From positions 1 through 64,000 of the forward strand of contig JANYGI010000178.1 in NCBI GenBank assembly GCA_025362495.1: a stretch of 64,000 bases of DNA, in the 5' to 3' direction. The position numbers and the translations under genes are program-made. The stretch's first letter is position 1; every line of letters begins with the position of its first letter. Below, in pieces: positions 19,037 to 27,975 of the stretch. The DNA comes from Byssovorax sp. GTDB lineage: Bacteria > Myxococcota_A > Polyangia > Polyangiales > Polyangiaceae. A model generated the notes under the pieces. That model saw only the letters and a program-made list of their open reading frames with translations, had not been told where the DNA came from and ran no database searches.

Positions 19037-19048
19037 CGGGTCCCGGGC

Positions 19049-20080
19049 TCAGAGCACATGATCGAGATCGCCGTCGGCCCACACGTAATGCCAGCTCGCC
19101 GGATCGAGGAGCGTGGACAGGCGAGGGTGCTTGTCGGGCGCGAGGACCTGGAATCCCTTGCTCTCGCGCGGGAGAAACCCCGCGCAGACGAGATCGGTGG
19201 CGGCCGGGCTCCCGTCGGTGGTGATCGTCGTCAGCGCCTCGCCGCCTGCGGCGTTGGCGGCCCCGCGCAGCGTCGCGCTCCAGCGATCGCGAGGAGCGAG
19301 GAAGTCGACGAGGGCCACCATGGAGCCTTTGCGCTCCAGCGCGCAGAGGCCCACGACGGCGTCGCCCTCCAGCACCACGAAGCCATGCTGAGCGCGGCTC
19401 GGCGTGCGGAAGCGCCACGCGTACTGGGCTGGATCGCGCACGGGCAAGATGGCCGCCTTCAGCGCGGCCTCGGCGAAGACCGCGGCGACGCGGGGATCGG
19501 CCCCGTCGAGCGCCACGAGGCGCGTGCGGCTCTGCCCGCGGAGCGCGCCGCCGAGCCGGAAAATCGACTGGATCGGGCCGGAGCGGCCATAACGACGGAG
19601 GCGCGTTATCGCCCGCGAGCCGGCCCGCTCCAGGGCCCCGAGGTTGCTGGGCTCGGGCGCGCCGTACATGAACTCCACGCCTTCCCCCGCGCGGAGGTTA
19701 TCCTCCATCAGCGCGAGGCAAGCGCGGTGGAGCGCGGTCGCGACCCCGCGGCGGCGGTAGGCCGGACGCACGTAGCCGTCGCCGCCGATGGAGCCTGTGC
19801 GGACCTCTCCTCTCACCATCACCCGTCGAGGGAAGAGCGAGGTGAGCCCCATCGGCGTGCCGTCTTCGTCGTACGCGACGAACGTCACGGCCGGGCCGTG
19901 CGGGTTCCCCTCGTAAAGCCACGAGTGGCGGCGCGCGACGTCCGTCTCCGGGGTGTGCTCGGCGAGCAAGGCCAGCACAGTCGGGCGATCGCGCGCTTCG
20001 GCGCGGGCAATTCGGGCCGGGGGAGCGAGCATGCGCCGCACGAGGGCAAGCCGCGCGCCCGTCCCCCGGCAGGGGCTCAC
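19049..20080 (-). CDS. GNAT-family N-acetyltransferase
   Basis: 343 residues from a GTG at 20080 that overlaps the stop of the acyl-CoA dehydrogenase gene (GTGA), which argues for coupling. An ATG at 20032 would give 327 residues and begins nearer to the fold (IARAEARDRPTVLALL). The acetyl-CoA-binding region is seen around GSIGGDGYVRPAYRRRGVATAL (R/Q-x-x-G-x-A type). A second, weaker half follows, as in Eis-like or two-domain GNATs. Substrate unknown. Confidence 0.75.
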   Translation of the reverse strand: MSPCRGTGARLALVRRMLAPPARIARAEARDRPTVLALLAEHTPETDVARRHSWLYEGNPHGPAVTFVAYDEDGTPMGLTSLFPRRVMVRGEVRTGSIGGDGYVRPAYRRRGVATALHRACLALMEDNLRAGEGVEFMYGAPEPSNLGALERAGSRAITRLRRYGRSGPIQSIFRLGGALRGQSRTRLVALDGADPRVAAVFAEAALKAAILPVRDPAQYAWRFRTPSRAQHGFVVLEGDAVVGLCALERKGSMVALVDFLAPRDRWSATLRGAANAAGGEALTTITTDGSPAATDLVCAGFLPRESKGFQVLAPDKHPRLSTLLDPASWHYVWADGDLDHVL

Positions 20081-21804
20081 ACGATGTCGAACGGATAGGC
20101 GCGATCGGTGTACGCGCGGCTGGCCACGGCTTTCCGCAGCTCGTCGTCGTTGCGCGAGAAATCGTGGACGTTCTGCCGCAAACGCTTCTGCGCCGCGGTG
20201 GTGAAGATGCTGGTGAGATCGATCTCGCGGCGAGCGCCCTCCTCGCCCCGTCGCTCGATCGCCCGGGTCGTGCGCGCGATGCAGGAGGCGATGGCGAAGA
20301 GGTCTATCGACATCTCGGCGATCCGCTTCTGGGTGAACTGCATCTCGGCGATCTCTTTACCGTGCTTGCGGAGCACGAGCTCGGTGTTGCTGGCGAGCTC
20401 GCCGGTGAACTCCTCGAAGATCACCGCCTCGCGGCTCAAGAGCGGGTGCGCCCGCGTCAGCCGCTCCCGGCCGAGTACCGAGCGCGCCTTGCGGACGGCG
20501 AAGTCGCTGAGCAGGCCAAAGCCCTTGATCGGCTCGCGCATGGCCTTGACCACGTCGGAGAGGGCCTTGCCGGGGCCCTGCATGCCCGAGAGGGCGATGA
20601 AGCAGCGCAAGATCTCGTTGGTGCCCTCGAAGATCAGGTTGATCCGGGCGTCGCGCATCATCCGCTCGTACGGGTAGTCCTGCATGTAGCCGATGCCGGC
20701 GGCGATCTGGAGCGTGTCGTTGACGACGTACCACAGCGTCTCCGAGCCGAAGACCTTGCAGATCGCGCTCTCGAGCGAGTAGTCGCTGACCTTGCCGTCG
20801 ACGATGCCGGCGGTGAGGTACGTCATCGACTCGAGCGCGTAGGTCTGCGCGAGCATGGCGGAGACCTTGTCCTTGATCAGGCCGAACTCGCCGATGGCGC
20901 GGCCGAAGGCGCGGCGCTCGTTCACGCGCTCGAGGGCCAGCTTGAGCAGCACCTCGCACATGCCGAGCGAGCCCGAGGCGAGGCCGAGGCGCCCGCTGTT
21001 GAGGACTTCCATCGCCACCTTGAAGCCGCGGCCGACCTCGCCGAGCACGTTCTCCTTCGGGACCTTCACGTCGTCGAAGAAGAGCTCGGTCGTCGACGAG
21101 CCGCGGATGCCGAGCTTGTGCTCGTTGGGGCCGTTCTTCACGCCCATCCCGCGCTCGACGATGAAGGCGGTGATCTTGGGCTTCGCGCCCTCTTCCATCG
21201 ACGAGGTGCGCGCGAAGACGGTGAAGACGTCGGCGAAGCCGCCGTTGGTGATCCAGATCTTCGCGCCGTTGAGCACGTAGTGCGAGCCGTCCGCGGAGAG
21301 CTCGGCGCGGGTCTTGATCGCGGCGGCGTCGCTGCCCGCGGACGGCTCCGTCAGCGCGAACGCGGCCGTCCACTCGCCCGTCGCGAGCTTGGGCAGATAC
21401 TTGCGCTTCTGCTCGGGCGTGCCGAACAGGAGGATGCCCTTGAGGCCGATCGACTGGTGCGCGCCGAGGGTCACGGCGATGGAGCCGTCGAGCCCGCCGA
21501 CCTCTTGCATCACGCGCGCGTAGGCCGACGCCGAGAGGCCGATGCCGTCGTGATCGGTGGGAATTTGCAGGCCGAACAGGCCGAGCGACTTCAGCCCGTC
21601 CATCACCTCGGGCGGTATGGCGTGCTCGCGATCGATCTTCGCGGCGTCGACGTTCGCCGCGAAGTAGCGGCGCACGCTGTCGAGGATCATCGCGGTGTTC
21701 TCGCGATCGTCGCTCGGCAGCTCGGGGTACGGGAAGATCATGTCCTCGGCGATCACGCCGTGAAACAGGGCCTTCATGAAGCTCTGCTCGATCATGGGAG
21801 GCAT
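20077..21804 (-). CDS. Acyl-CoA dehydrogenase, very-long-chain/ACAD9-like
   Basis: 575 residues, longer than the usual 380-400 because of a C-terminal alpha-helical extension (about 430-575) like that of mitochondrial VLCAD and ACAD9. FAD-binding signatures LTEPSAGSDA (151-160) and WITNGG are present, with the catalytic base E393 in FEGTNEILR. It should carry out the first oxidation step on acyl-CoA. An AAGGA site lies about 9 nt before the ATG at 21804. The downstream GNAT gene is translationally coupled. No electron-transfer flavoprotein genes are close. Confidence 0.92.
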   Translation of the reverse strand: MPPMIEQSFMKALFHGVIAEDMIFPYPELPSDDRENTAMILDSVRRYFAANVDAAKIDREHAIPPEVMDGLKSLGLFGLQIPTDHDGIGLSASAYARVMQEVGGLDGSIAVTLGAHQSIGLKGILLFGTPEQKRKYLPKLATGEWTAAFALTEPSAGSDAAAIKTRAELSADGSHYVLNGAKIWITNGGFADVFTVFARTSSMEEGAKPKITAFIVERGMGVKNGPNEHKLGIRGSSTTELFFDDVKVPKENVLGEVGRGFKVAMEVLNSGRLGLASGSLGMCEVLLKLALERVNERRAFGRAIGEFGLIKDKVSAMLAQTYALESMTYLTAGIVDGKVSDYSLESAICKVFGSETLWYVVNDTLQIAAGIGYMQDYPYERMMRDARINLIFEGTNEILRCFIALSGMQGPGKALSDVVKAMREPIKGFGLLSDFAVRKARSVLGRERLTRAHPLLSREAVIFEEFTGELASNTELVLRKHGKEIAEMQFTQKRIAEMSIDLFAIASCIARTTRAIERRGEEGARREIDLTSIFTTAAQKRLRQNVHDFSRNDDELRKAVASRAYTDRAYPFDIV

Positions 21805-21865
21805 CGGGCGATCCTTTCGCGGGGTGGGCGCGCAGCTCGCGTGCAGGTAGCACGCCGGGGTCGCG

Positions 21866-23638
21866 TCAGGTCTTCTCGGGCGGCGAGGCGGCCGGAGGCG
21901 CAGGCGTCGCGGCCTTCGCGCTCTCGGGTGCGGTCGCCTCTTCGTCGGCCTTCGCGGGCTCGATCACCGCCGGCGGCAGCGCCAGCACGACGGGCTCGGG
22001 GGCCGGCGTCGCGGCCGCGGCGGCGCGCTGCTCGGCCTCGCGCTGCCACGGGTACTTGATGCGCCCGTGGTACATGTTCACGAGCGTCGAGGCCATGCGC
22101 CCCGTCATGGTGCGGAGGTCTTCGATCGTGAGCCCCGAGTCGTCGAGCTGGCCGGACTGCAGCTTGGTGAACATCACCTTCTGGACCATCTCCTCGAACT
22201 TCTTCTGCTCGGGCGGCCAGATGGTGCGCGACGCGGCCTCGATCGAGTCGACGAGCATCAGGATGGCCGTCTCCTTGGTCTGCGGCTTCATCCCCGGGTA
22301 GCGGAAGTGCTCCTGCGTGAGGCCCTTCGGGTTCCCCTGCTCGTTGCACTTGTGCCAGAAGAACTCGACCACCTGGGTGCCGTGGTGGGTGTAGCAAAAC
22401 TCCACCACCGGCTCGGGGATCCCACCGGCGCGGAGGATCTTCGCGCCCACGACGACGTGGGTCATGATCGCGTCGGCGGAGACGTCGGGGTCGAGCTCCT
22501 CGTGCGGTGAGCTCTCGCCGGGCTGGAGATTCTCGACGAAATACTTCGGCTGAACCGTCTTTCCGAGGTCGTGATAGTAGGCGCCGACGCGGGTGAGCAG
22601 CGCGTCGGCGTGGATGGCCGCGGCCGACGCTTCGGCGAGGTTGGCCATGGCGCGGGCGTGCTCCCAGCTCCCCGGCGCCTCGGCGGCCATCTTCTTCAGC
22701 AAGGGCTGCTCGAGGTCGGTGAGGTCGAGGAGCTTGTCGCGCGAGACGTGCCCCATGGCGCGCTCGGCCGGCTCGCGCAGCCCGCGCGCGAGGAACCCCG
22801 CGAGGACGCCGCCGCCGAGGCAGGCGAGAATGTTGGAGCTCAAACCTTGTGTGAGGTCCTCGAGCTGGAGGCGGCCCTCGAACACCGTGGTGAGGCAGAT
22901 GTACGCGAAGGCGCCGGTGAGGCCGGAGAACGTGCCCGCGATCAGCATCTGCCGCGGGTGGCGGCGATGGAAGAAGAAGAGCGTCGCCGAGATGCCGCGG
23001 GTGAGCAGCACCGAGAAGAGGATCACGTCGAAGCGGAGGAGCGACGCTGCGATGAACGCGACCGAGAGATCGACGATGAACGCGGTGCGCCGATCGAAGG
23101 CCAGGGCCACCCAGAGCGGGAGCGCGGCCATCGGGATCCAGAACTCGGGCAGCGGCGTGAAGAGGAAGATCAGCTTCGCCGCGACGACCGATCCGAGGAT
23201 CAGGAAGAGCAGCCCCACCTGCGGCCGGAGGAGCCGCACCCGGCTCTGCCCGAAGCGCCGGAGGTAGGCCATCAGCATCTGGCAGAGGATGAAATAGAGC
23301 GCGAAATAGCTGACGATCCGCGGTCCGCTCGGGGGCCTTCGCAGCGACTCGTAGGCGCAGGCGGCGCGGTGATCGTCGTTGTTGTCGTCGAGCAGCGTGC
23401 CGCGCGGGACGATGATCCGCGCGTGCTCGTACGAGACCTGGGAGTGCCCGGCGCGCGCGTCCTGGGTGATGCGCGGGCCATACGGGACCCGCAGCGTCAC
23501 CGGCGCAGGTGCCCCGAGCATCGGCGTCAGGGAGGAGACGAAGAGGTCGGCGAGGCTGACGATCGTGAAGAGCCCCGCGAAGAGGAGGCTCAGAACGAGG
23601 CCGGCGGCCGCCCCAGCTCGGACACGGGTACGAAGCAT
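21866..23638 (-). CDS. PgpH-like membrane HD phosphodiesterase (c-di-AMP hydrolase)
   Basis: 590 residues. One N-terminal membrane helix (about 12-34), a short outer segment (about 35-105), six or seven further helices (about 108-290) and a cytoplasmic HD domain (about 320-500). HD residues visible are H327, YYHDLGK (H356/D357), H394 and HH418-419. The order and motifs (NLAEAS, AYYHDLGK, YFVEN) match the 7TMR-HD family, whose member PgpH hydrolyses c-di-AMP to pApA. The outer domain is much shorter than in Listeria PgpH. The C-terminus is Ala/Pro/Glu-rich. It diverges (202 bp) from folP-cdaA-cdaR, which strongly supports a c-di-AMP role. Confidence 0.88.
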   Translation of the reverse strand: MLRTRVRAGAAAGLVLSLLFAGLFTIVSLADLFVSSLTPMLGAPAPVTLRVPYGPRITQDARAGHSQVSYEHARIIVPRGTLLDDNNDDHRAACAYESLRRPPSGPRIVSYFALYFILCQMLMAYLRRFGQSRVRLLRPQVGLLFLILGSVVAAKLIFLFTPLPEFWIPMAALPLWVALAFDRRTAFIVDLSVAFIAASLLRFDVILFSVLLTRGISATLFFFHRRHPRQMLIAGTFSGLTGAFAYICLTTVFEGRLQLEDLTQGLSSNILACLGGGVLAGFLARGLREPAERAMGHVSRDKLLDLTDLEQPLLKKMAAEAPGSWEHARAMANLAEASAAAIHADALLTRVGAYYHDLGKTVQPKYFVENLQPGESSPHEELDPDVSADAIMTHVVVGAKILRAGGIPEPVVEFCYTHHGTQVVEFFWHKCNEQGNPKGLTQEHFRYPGMKPQTKETAILMLVDSIEAASRTIWPPEQKKFEEMVQKVMFTKLQSGQLDDSGLTIEDLRTMTGRMASTLVNMYHGRIKYPWQREAEQRAAAAATPAPEPVVLALPPAVIEPAKADEEATAPESAKAATPAPPAASPPEKT

Positions 23639-23840
23639 CGAACCGATGAGGCCACCGCCGAGGGCGGGAGAAGCCGGATAGTGCCCGATCCGACAGGGTG
23701 CCGGGAGGCAGCGGCGCGACCCTAGCAGGTTCGACGGTCCGGGCGAACCCCTCGCCTCGGCCGTGCGGCTCGAACTCTTCGAAGAAGCGGAGCCTTCGTC
23801 GCCGATTGCCCAGCGGCGAGATAATTGCTACCCACAATCA
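23639..23840. promoter_or_regulatory. Divergent region between PgpH-like gene and folP-cdaA-cdaR
   Basis: This 202-bp gap should hold both promoters of the c-di-AMP turnover genes. On the plus side CTACCC (23828-23833) ends 7 nt before the folP ATG, in a locally AT-richer stretch. No riboswitch-like fold (for example ydaO type) was recognised. Confidence 0.45.
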
Positions 23841-24725
23841 ATGACTCCCCTGCGCGCGCTGCTCGATCGAAGAGAGCGCGTCGTGCTGATGGGCGTCCTC
23901 AACTGCACGCCGGACTCGTTCTCCGACGGTGGAATGTTCGGTGACGAGGCCGCCGCGCTGACACGCGCGAAGGCCCTCTTCGCGGCCGGCGCAGCGGTGA
24001 TCGACGTGGGCGCGGAGTCGACGCGACCCGGCTCGACGCCGGTGTCGGCGCGCGACCAGATAGCGAGGCTCGGCGGGATCATCCGCGCCATCGCCGCGAC
24101 GGGCGCGCTGGTGTCGATCGACACCACGCAGCCCGAGGTCGCGGAGTTCGCGCTCGGCGAGGGCGCCGTGGCGGTGAACACCGTGTCGCTCGAGCCGGCG
24201 GCCGAGCTCGGCGCGGTCGCCGCGCGCCACGGCGCCGCCCTCGTGCTGATGCACAGCCGCGGCTCGATGAGCGACATGGTCGGCTTCTCGGTCTATGCCG
24301 ACGAGGGCTACCGCGACGTGGTCGCCGAGGTGGGTCGCGAGTGGTCCGAGGCCGCGGGCCGCGCCCTCGCCGCGGGGCTGCCGCGCGAGAGCCTTGTGCT
24401 CGATCCGGGCCTTGGATTTGCGAAGAACGCGAAGCAGTCGGTCGCGATCTGCGCGCGCCTCGGCGAGCTCTGCGCCCTCGGGTTTCCGGTGCTCGTGGGG
24501 CCGAGCCGCAAATCGTTCCTCGCGCGCGTCGCTCTGCCCGAGGGCCCGCTCGCGCCGCCGGACGAGCGCCTCGGCGGCACCATCGCGGCCGTGCTCGCGT
24601 GCGTCGCGAAGGGCGCGGCGATCGCCCGCGTTCACGACGTCGCCGCGGTGGCGCAGGCCATCGCCGTCGACGAGGCGATCCACGGCGCGCCGCGCGGGAT
24701 CGATCCGGGGAGGCGTCATGCTTGA
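23841..24725 (+). CDS. folP: Dihydropteroate synthase
   Basis: 294 residues from the ATG at 23841. A longer open frame upstream would add a stretch unlike the family. Signatures: GVLNCTPDSFSDGG, DVGAESTRPGS, SIDTTQPEVAE, DPGLGFAKN and GPSRKSF (sulfa and pterin site). It joins p-aminobenzoate to dihydropterin pyrophosphate in folate synthesis, in the cytoplasm. It overlaps the start of cdaA by 8 nt. A folP-cdaA order is found in many delta-proteobacterial and related genomes, so this looks like a conserved operon. Confidence 0.95.
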   Translation: MTPLRALLDRRERVVLMGVLNCTPDSFSDGGMFGDEAAALTRAKALFAAGAAVIDVGAESTRPGSTPVSARDQIARLGGIIRAIAATGALVSIDTTQPEVAEFALGEGAVAVNTVSLEPAAELGAVAARHGAALVLMHSRGSMSDMVGFSVYADEGYRDVVAEVGREWSEAAGRALAAGLPRESLVLDPGLGFAKNAKQSVAICARLGELCALGFPVLVGPSRKSFLARVALPEGPLAPPDERLGGTIAAVLACVAKGAAIARVHDVAAVAQAIAVDEAIHGAPRGIDPGRRHA

Positions 24726-25977
24726 GGCCTTCTATCAGGGGCTCTATCGCCTCTTCGCGGCGCGCCCGCCGTGGCAGGTGCTGCGCGATCTCGCCGACGT
24801 CGTCATCGTGGCGTGGGTCATCTACCGCGCGCTCCTGGTGCTCCGCGGCACGCGCGCGATCCAGATGGCCGTCGGCCTCGGCATCGTGCTGCTGGTGTAC
24901 GTCGGCGCGAAGCTCTTCCACTTCATCACGCTGCTCAACCTGCTCTCGTGGTTGCTGTCGTCGATCGTCCTCATCGTCGTCGTCATCTTCCAGAACGACA
25001 TCCGCCGCGCCCTGATCCGCATGGGCGGCACGGCGTGGTTCACCGGCGGCCGCGAGCAGCAGTCGCGCGTGATCGACGAGGTCGTGGCCGCCGCGACCGA
25101 GCTCGCGCGTCACCGCATGGGCGCGCTGATCGCCTTCGAGCAAGACGCCAACGTGCTCGAGTTCGTCAAGAGCGACGGCATCCCGCTCGACAGCGTCGTC
25201 ACGCGCGAGCTGCTGGTGTCGCTCTTCGTGCCCGAGTCGGTGAACAAGCTCCACGACGGCGCTGTGTTGATCCGCGACCTCAAGATCGCGCGCGCGGGGA
25301 TCTTCTTCCCGATGCCCGACACCAAGATCCTCGACGCGCAGCTCGGCTCGCGGCACCGCGCGGCGCTCGGGATCACCGAGGAGACCGACGCGGTCGTCGT
25401 CGTCGTGAGCGAGGAGCGCGGGACGATCAGCTTCTGCTTCAGCGGCAACATCGTGTCGAACCTCGACGGGCAGTCGCTGCGGCACGCGCTGCTCGGGCTC
25501 TTCGGCCGCTCGGCGCGCAAGAAGGCGCGCGCCGGGGCGCCGACGAAGAAGGCCACGACGCCGGCCACCACGCCGGCGCGCACGCTGTCGTCCGACACTG
25601 GATCGGCGCAGAAACCGGCTCTTTCCGCGAAGATCCCGACCAGCCCGCTCGGCCGCGTCAACACCGCGTCGCTGCCCTCGGGGCCGACCGTGAAGACGCC
25701 GGTCGGGCACGAGGTCACCAAGCGCAACTCGCTGAGCACGCCGTTCGCGGCGCCCGCGTTCGAGGCGCCGACCGGCCCCGTGACGACGAAGTCGACCTCG
25801 ACGCCGATGCGATCGAGCACCGACGCGCCCGCGCCGACGAGCGCCGGTGGGCCGCAGTCGGTGCGCCGTCCGACGTTCATCCCCGCGGCGTCGCCGCCGC
25901 CCTCGAAGCGCCCCGGCAACGACGACGACGGCTCGTCCGGCGGCCAGGGATCGGCCCCCCCGAGCGACGACTCATGA
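24718..25977 (+). CDS. cdaA: Diadenylate cyclase CdaA with long C-terminal extension
   Basis: 419 residues. Three N-terminal membrane helices (about 24-42, 49-65, 70-92) are followed by a coiled segment and the DAC domain (about 112-265). The active-site motifs DGA (180-182) and RHR (212-214) are intact. It makes c-di-AMP from two ATP. The usual CdaA length is about 270; here residues 270-419 form an additional Lys/Ala/Pro/Thr-rich, probably disordered tail. Its ATG lies within the last codons of folP and its stop overlaps the start of cdaR (ATGA), so all three should be made together. glmM, often the next gene, is not here. Confidence 0.93.
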   Translation: MLEAFYQGLYRLFAARPPWQVLRDLADVVIVAWVIYRALLVLRGTRAIQMAVGLGIVLLVYVGAKLFHFITLLNLLSWLLSSIVLIVVVIFQNDIRRALIRMGGTAWFTGGREQQSRVIDEVVAAATELARHRMGALIAFEQDANVLEFVKSDGIPLDSVVTRELLVSLFVPESVNKLHDGAVLIRDLKIARAGIFFPMPDTKILDAQLGSRHRAALGITEETDAVVVVVSEERGTISFCFSGNIVSNLDGQSLRHALLGLFGRSARKKARAGAPTKKATTPATTPARTLSSDTGSAQKPALSAKIPTSPLGRVNTASLPSGPTVKTPVGHEVTKRNSLSTPFAAPAFEAPTGPVTTKSTSTPMRSSTDAPAPTSAGGPQSVRRPTFIPAASPPPSKRPGNDDDGSSGGQGSAPPSDDS

Positions 25978-26930
25978 CCGCGAAAGACGGGATCCGCGAG
26001 CAGATCCGCTCGGCCTTCGTCGACAACCTGGGCCTCAAGGCGCTCTCGGTCGGCGTGGCGATCGCGCTCTATGCGTTCATCCACGGCGCCGACAACGATC
26101 TGCGCACGCTGCCCGTCAACGTCGTCGCCGCGATGCCGCCGCCGTCGGCGAACCGGCAGCTCCTCACGCAGCTCCCCAACGAGGTGAGCATCACCCTCCG
26201 CGGCTCGCGCACCCAGCTCGACGCGCTCCGCACCGACGATCTCGGGAGCATCCGCCTCGACCTCAAGAGCGGCCGCGAGTCGACGATCGAGCTCGATCCC
26301 GACACCATCCCGTCGATGATCAACATCCCGATCGGCCTCGCCGTCGAGCAGGTGATCCCCTCGCAGATCAAGGTCCGCTGGGACGACGTGGTCTCGCGGC
26401 AGATCCCGGTGCAGGTCGCGCGCGCCGGCGATCCCGCGCCCGGCTTCCAGATGAAGGGCGCCATCGTCATCGATCCGCTCGAGGTGACGGCGAAGGGTCC
26501 GCGATCGATCGTCGACGTGATGCAGTTCGTCCGCAGCGCGCCCTTCGACGTGACGGCGCTGACCGAGGGCACCTACCGCCGCCCGCTGCCGCTCGACAAG
26601 CCGCCGAACCTGGTGTCGTTCGATCCCGAGAGCGTGATCGCCATGGTGGAGATCGGGCGCGAGCTGGTGACGAAGCAGTTCACCAAGCTCAAGGTCGAGG
26701 TGATCGGCGCGCCCCGCGCCACGACGAACCCGACGACGGTGACGGTGATCGTGACCGGCACCGCGGCCGACGTGAACGCTCTCTTGCCCGAGGCCATCGT
26801 CCCGCGCGTGGAGCCGAAGACGGCCGGCGACGACACCAGCAAGCCCGGCAGCGACAACCTCCCGGTGCTCGTCGAGCTGCCCCGCGTGCGCGCCACCGTC
26901 GAGCCGCCGAAGGTCGTCGTGAAGTGGTGA
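25974..26930 (+). CDS. cdaR: YbbR-domain protein CdaR, regulator of CdaA
   Basis: 318 residues, ATG overlapping the cdaA stop. One N-terminal membrane anchor (about 19-36, ...LGLKALSVGVAIALYAFIHG) is followed by extracytoplasmic beta-rich YbbR repeats, seen as recurring VSITLRGSRTQLDAL / VEVTAKGPRSIVDVM / VTVIVTGTAADVNAL-like units. CdaR binds CdaA in the membrane and tunes its activity in Firmicutes; the same is inferred here from the tight gene order. It is followed convergently by the BMP-type gene 10 bp downstream. Confidence 0.9.
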   Translation: MTAKDGIREQIRSAFVDNLGLKALSVGVAIALYAFIHGADNDLRTLPVNVVAAMPPPSANRQLLTQLPNEVSITLRGSRTQLDALRTDDLGSIRLDLKSGRESTIELDPDTIPSMINIPIGLAVEQVIPSQIKVRWDDVVSRQIPVQVARAGDPAPGFQMKGAIVIDPLEVTAKGPRSIVDVMQFVRSAPFDVTALTEGTYRRPLPLDKPPNLVSFDPESVIAMVEIGRELVTKQFTKLKVEVIGAPRATTNPTTVTVIVTGTAADVNALLPEAIVPRVEPKTAGDDTSKPGSDNLPVLVELPRVRATVEPPKVVVKW

Positions 26931-26940
26931 GCCGCGCCTT

Positions 26941-27969
26941 CTACCGAGCCGGGATCTTGATCTCGCCGCGGGCGATCCGCGCCGACAGCTCGGCCACGCG
27001 GGCCTTCACCGCGGCCGGGATCGCCGCGGCGTGCGGGCCTTCGCTGAGGTAGCCGACGCCGTCCTCGGCCACGCCGAACGAGCGCAAACCGCCCTTGAAC
27101 TCGCCCTTGGCGACCGAGACGATGGTGTCGAACACGGCGACGTCGCCGCGCTTGATCATGCTGGTGATCACGGTGCCCGGCATCTCGTCGTATTGATCCG
27201 AGTCGACGCCGATGCCCTTGGCGCCCATGTCGCGCGCGGCCTCGAACACCCCGTGTCCCGTCGTCCCGGCCGCGTGATAGACGATGTCGGCTCCGGCCGA
27301 GATCTGGCTCACCGCGAGGGCCTTTCCCTTCACCGGATCGCGAAAGGCTTCCGGCGTCGAGCCGGCATACGCCACGTGCACAGCGCACGTCGGGCAGACC
27401 TCGTGGACGCCGGCGCGATAGCCTGCCTCGAACTTGTGGATGAGCGGGATATCCATGCCGCCGACGAAGCCCACGTGGCCGGTCTTCGTCATCAGGCCCG
27501 CGACGGCGCCGACGAGAAACGAGCCTTCTTCCTCGCGGAAAGCGAGCGCGGCGACGTTGGGCGGGATCACGCCGTCGGGCCGCGGCGAGTAGTCGATGCA
27601 GGCGAAATTCGTCTTCGGGAACGCCGCCGAGACGACGTTGACGTCGCTCGAAAAGATGAAGCCCACGCCGATCACGAGGTCGAAGCCGCGCGCCGCGAAG
27701 AGGCGCATCGCGGCCTCGCGATCCTCGGCGCCGCTCGGCTCGAGCACCTCGGTGGTGACGCCGAGCTCGCGGGCCGCGCGCGAGATCCCTTCGAACGCCG
27801 CGTCGTTGAAGCTTTTATCGCCGCGGCCGCCGACGTCGAACACCAGGCCGACGCGCACGCGCGCGTAGGCCCCTTTGCCCGAGGGCTCCTCGTGGCGCGC
27901 CGGCAGCAGCGCCGTGAGGCCGGCGAGGAGGAACGTGGCGACGACGGCGCGGCGGAGCGGCAGCGACAT
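26941..27969 (-). CDS. BMP/PnrA-family substrate-binding protein
   Basis: 342 residues. It matches basic membrane protein (Med/PnrA/TmpC) nucleoside-binding proteins: GLVFDVGGRGDKSFND, FDLVIGVGF, GFVGGMDIPLIHKFEAGY, YHAAGTTGHGVFEAA, GVDSDQYDEMPG. The N-terminus is a signal-like hydrophobic segment (about 8-24) but has no lipobox cysteine, so it may be soluble in the periplasm. In other bacteria these proteins feed purine nucleosides to an ABC transporter, but no transporter subunits are adjacent. It begins 6 nt after the CDF transporter gene stop, so the two probably share a transcript. Confidence 0.88.
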   Translation of the reverse strand: MSLPLRRAVVATFLLAGLTALLPARHEEPSGKGAYARVRVGLVFDVGGRGDKSFNDAAFEGISRAARELGVTTEVLEPSGAEDREAAMRLFAARGFDLVIGVGFIFSSDVNVVSAAFPKTNFACIDYSPRPDGVIPPNVAALAFREEEGSFLVGAVAGLMTKTGHVGFVGGMDIPLIHKFEAGYRAGVHEVCPTCAVHVAYAGSTPEAFRDPVKGKALAVSQISAGADIVYHAAGTTGHGVFEAARDMGAKGIGVDSDQYDEMPGTVITSMIKRGDVAVFDTIVSVAKGEFKGGLRSFGVAEDGVGYLSEGPHAAAIPAAVKARVAELSARIARGEIKIPAR

Positions 27970-27975
27970 GGCGGG

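Noticed and set aside
24771-26930. A single 719-residue CdaA-CdaR-type frame
   Set aside because: The first part is the wrong frame of cdaA. cdaA and cdaR are two genes joined by ATGA at 25974.
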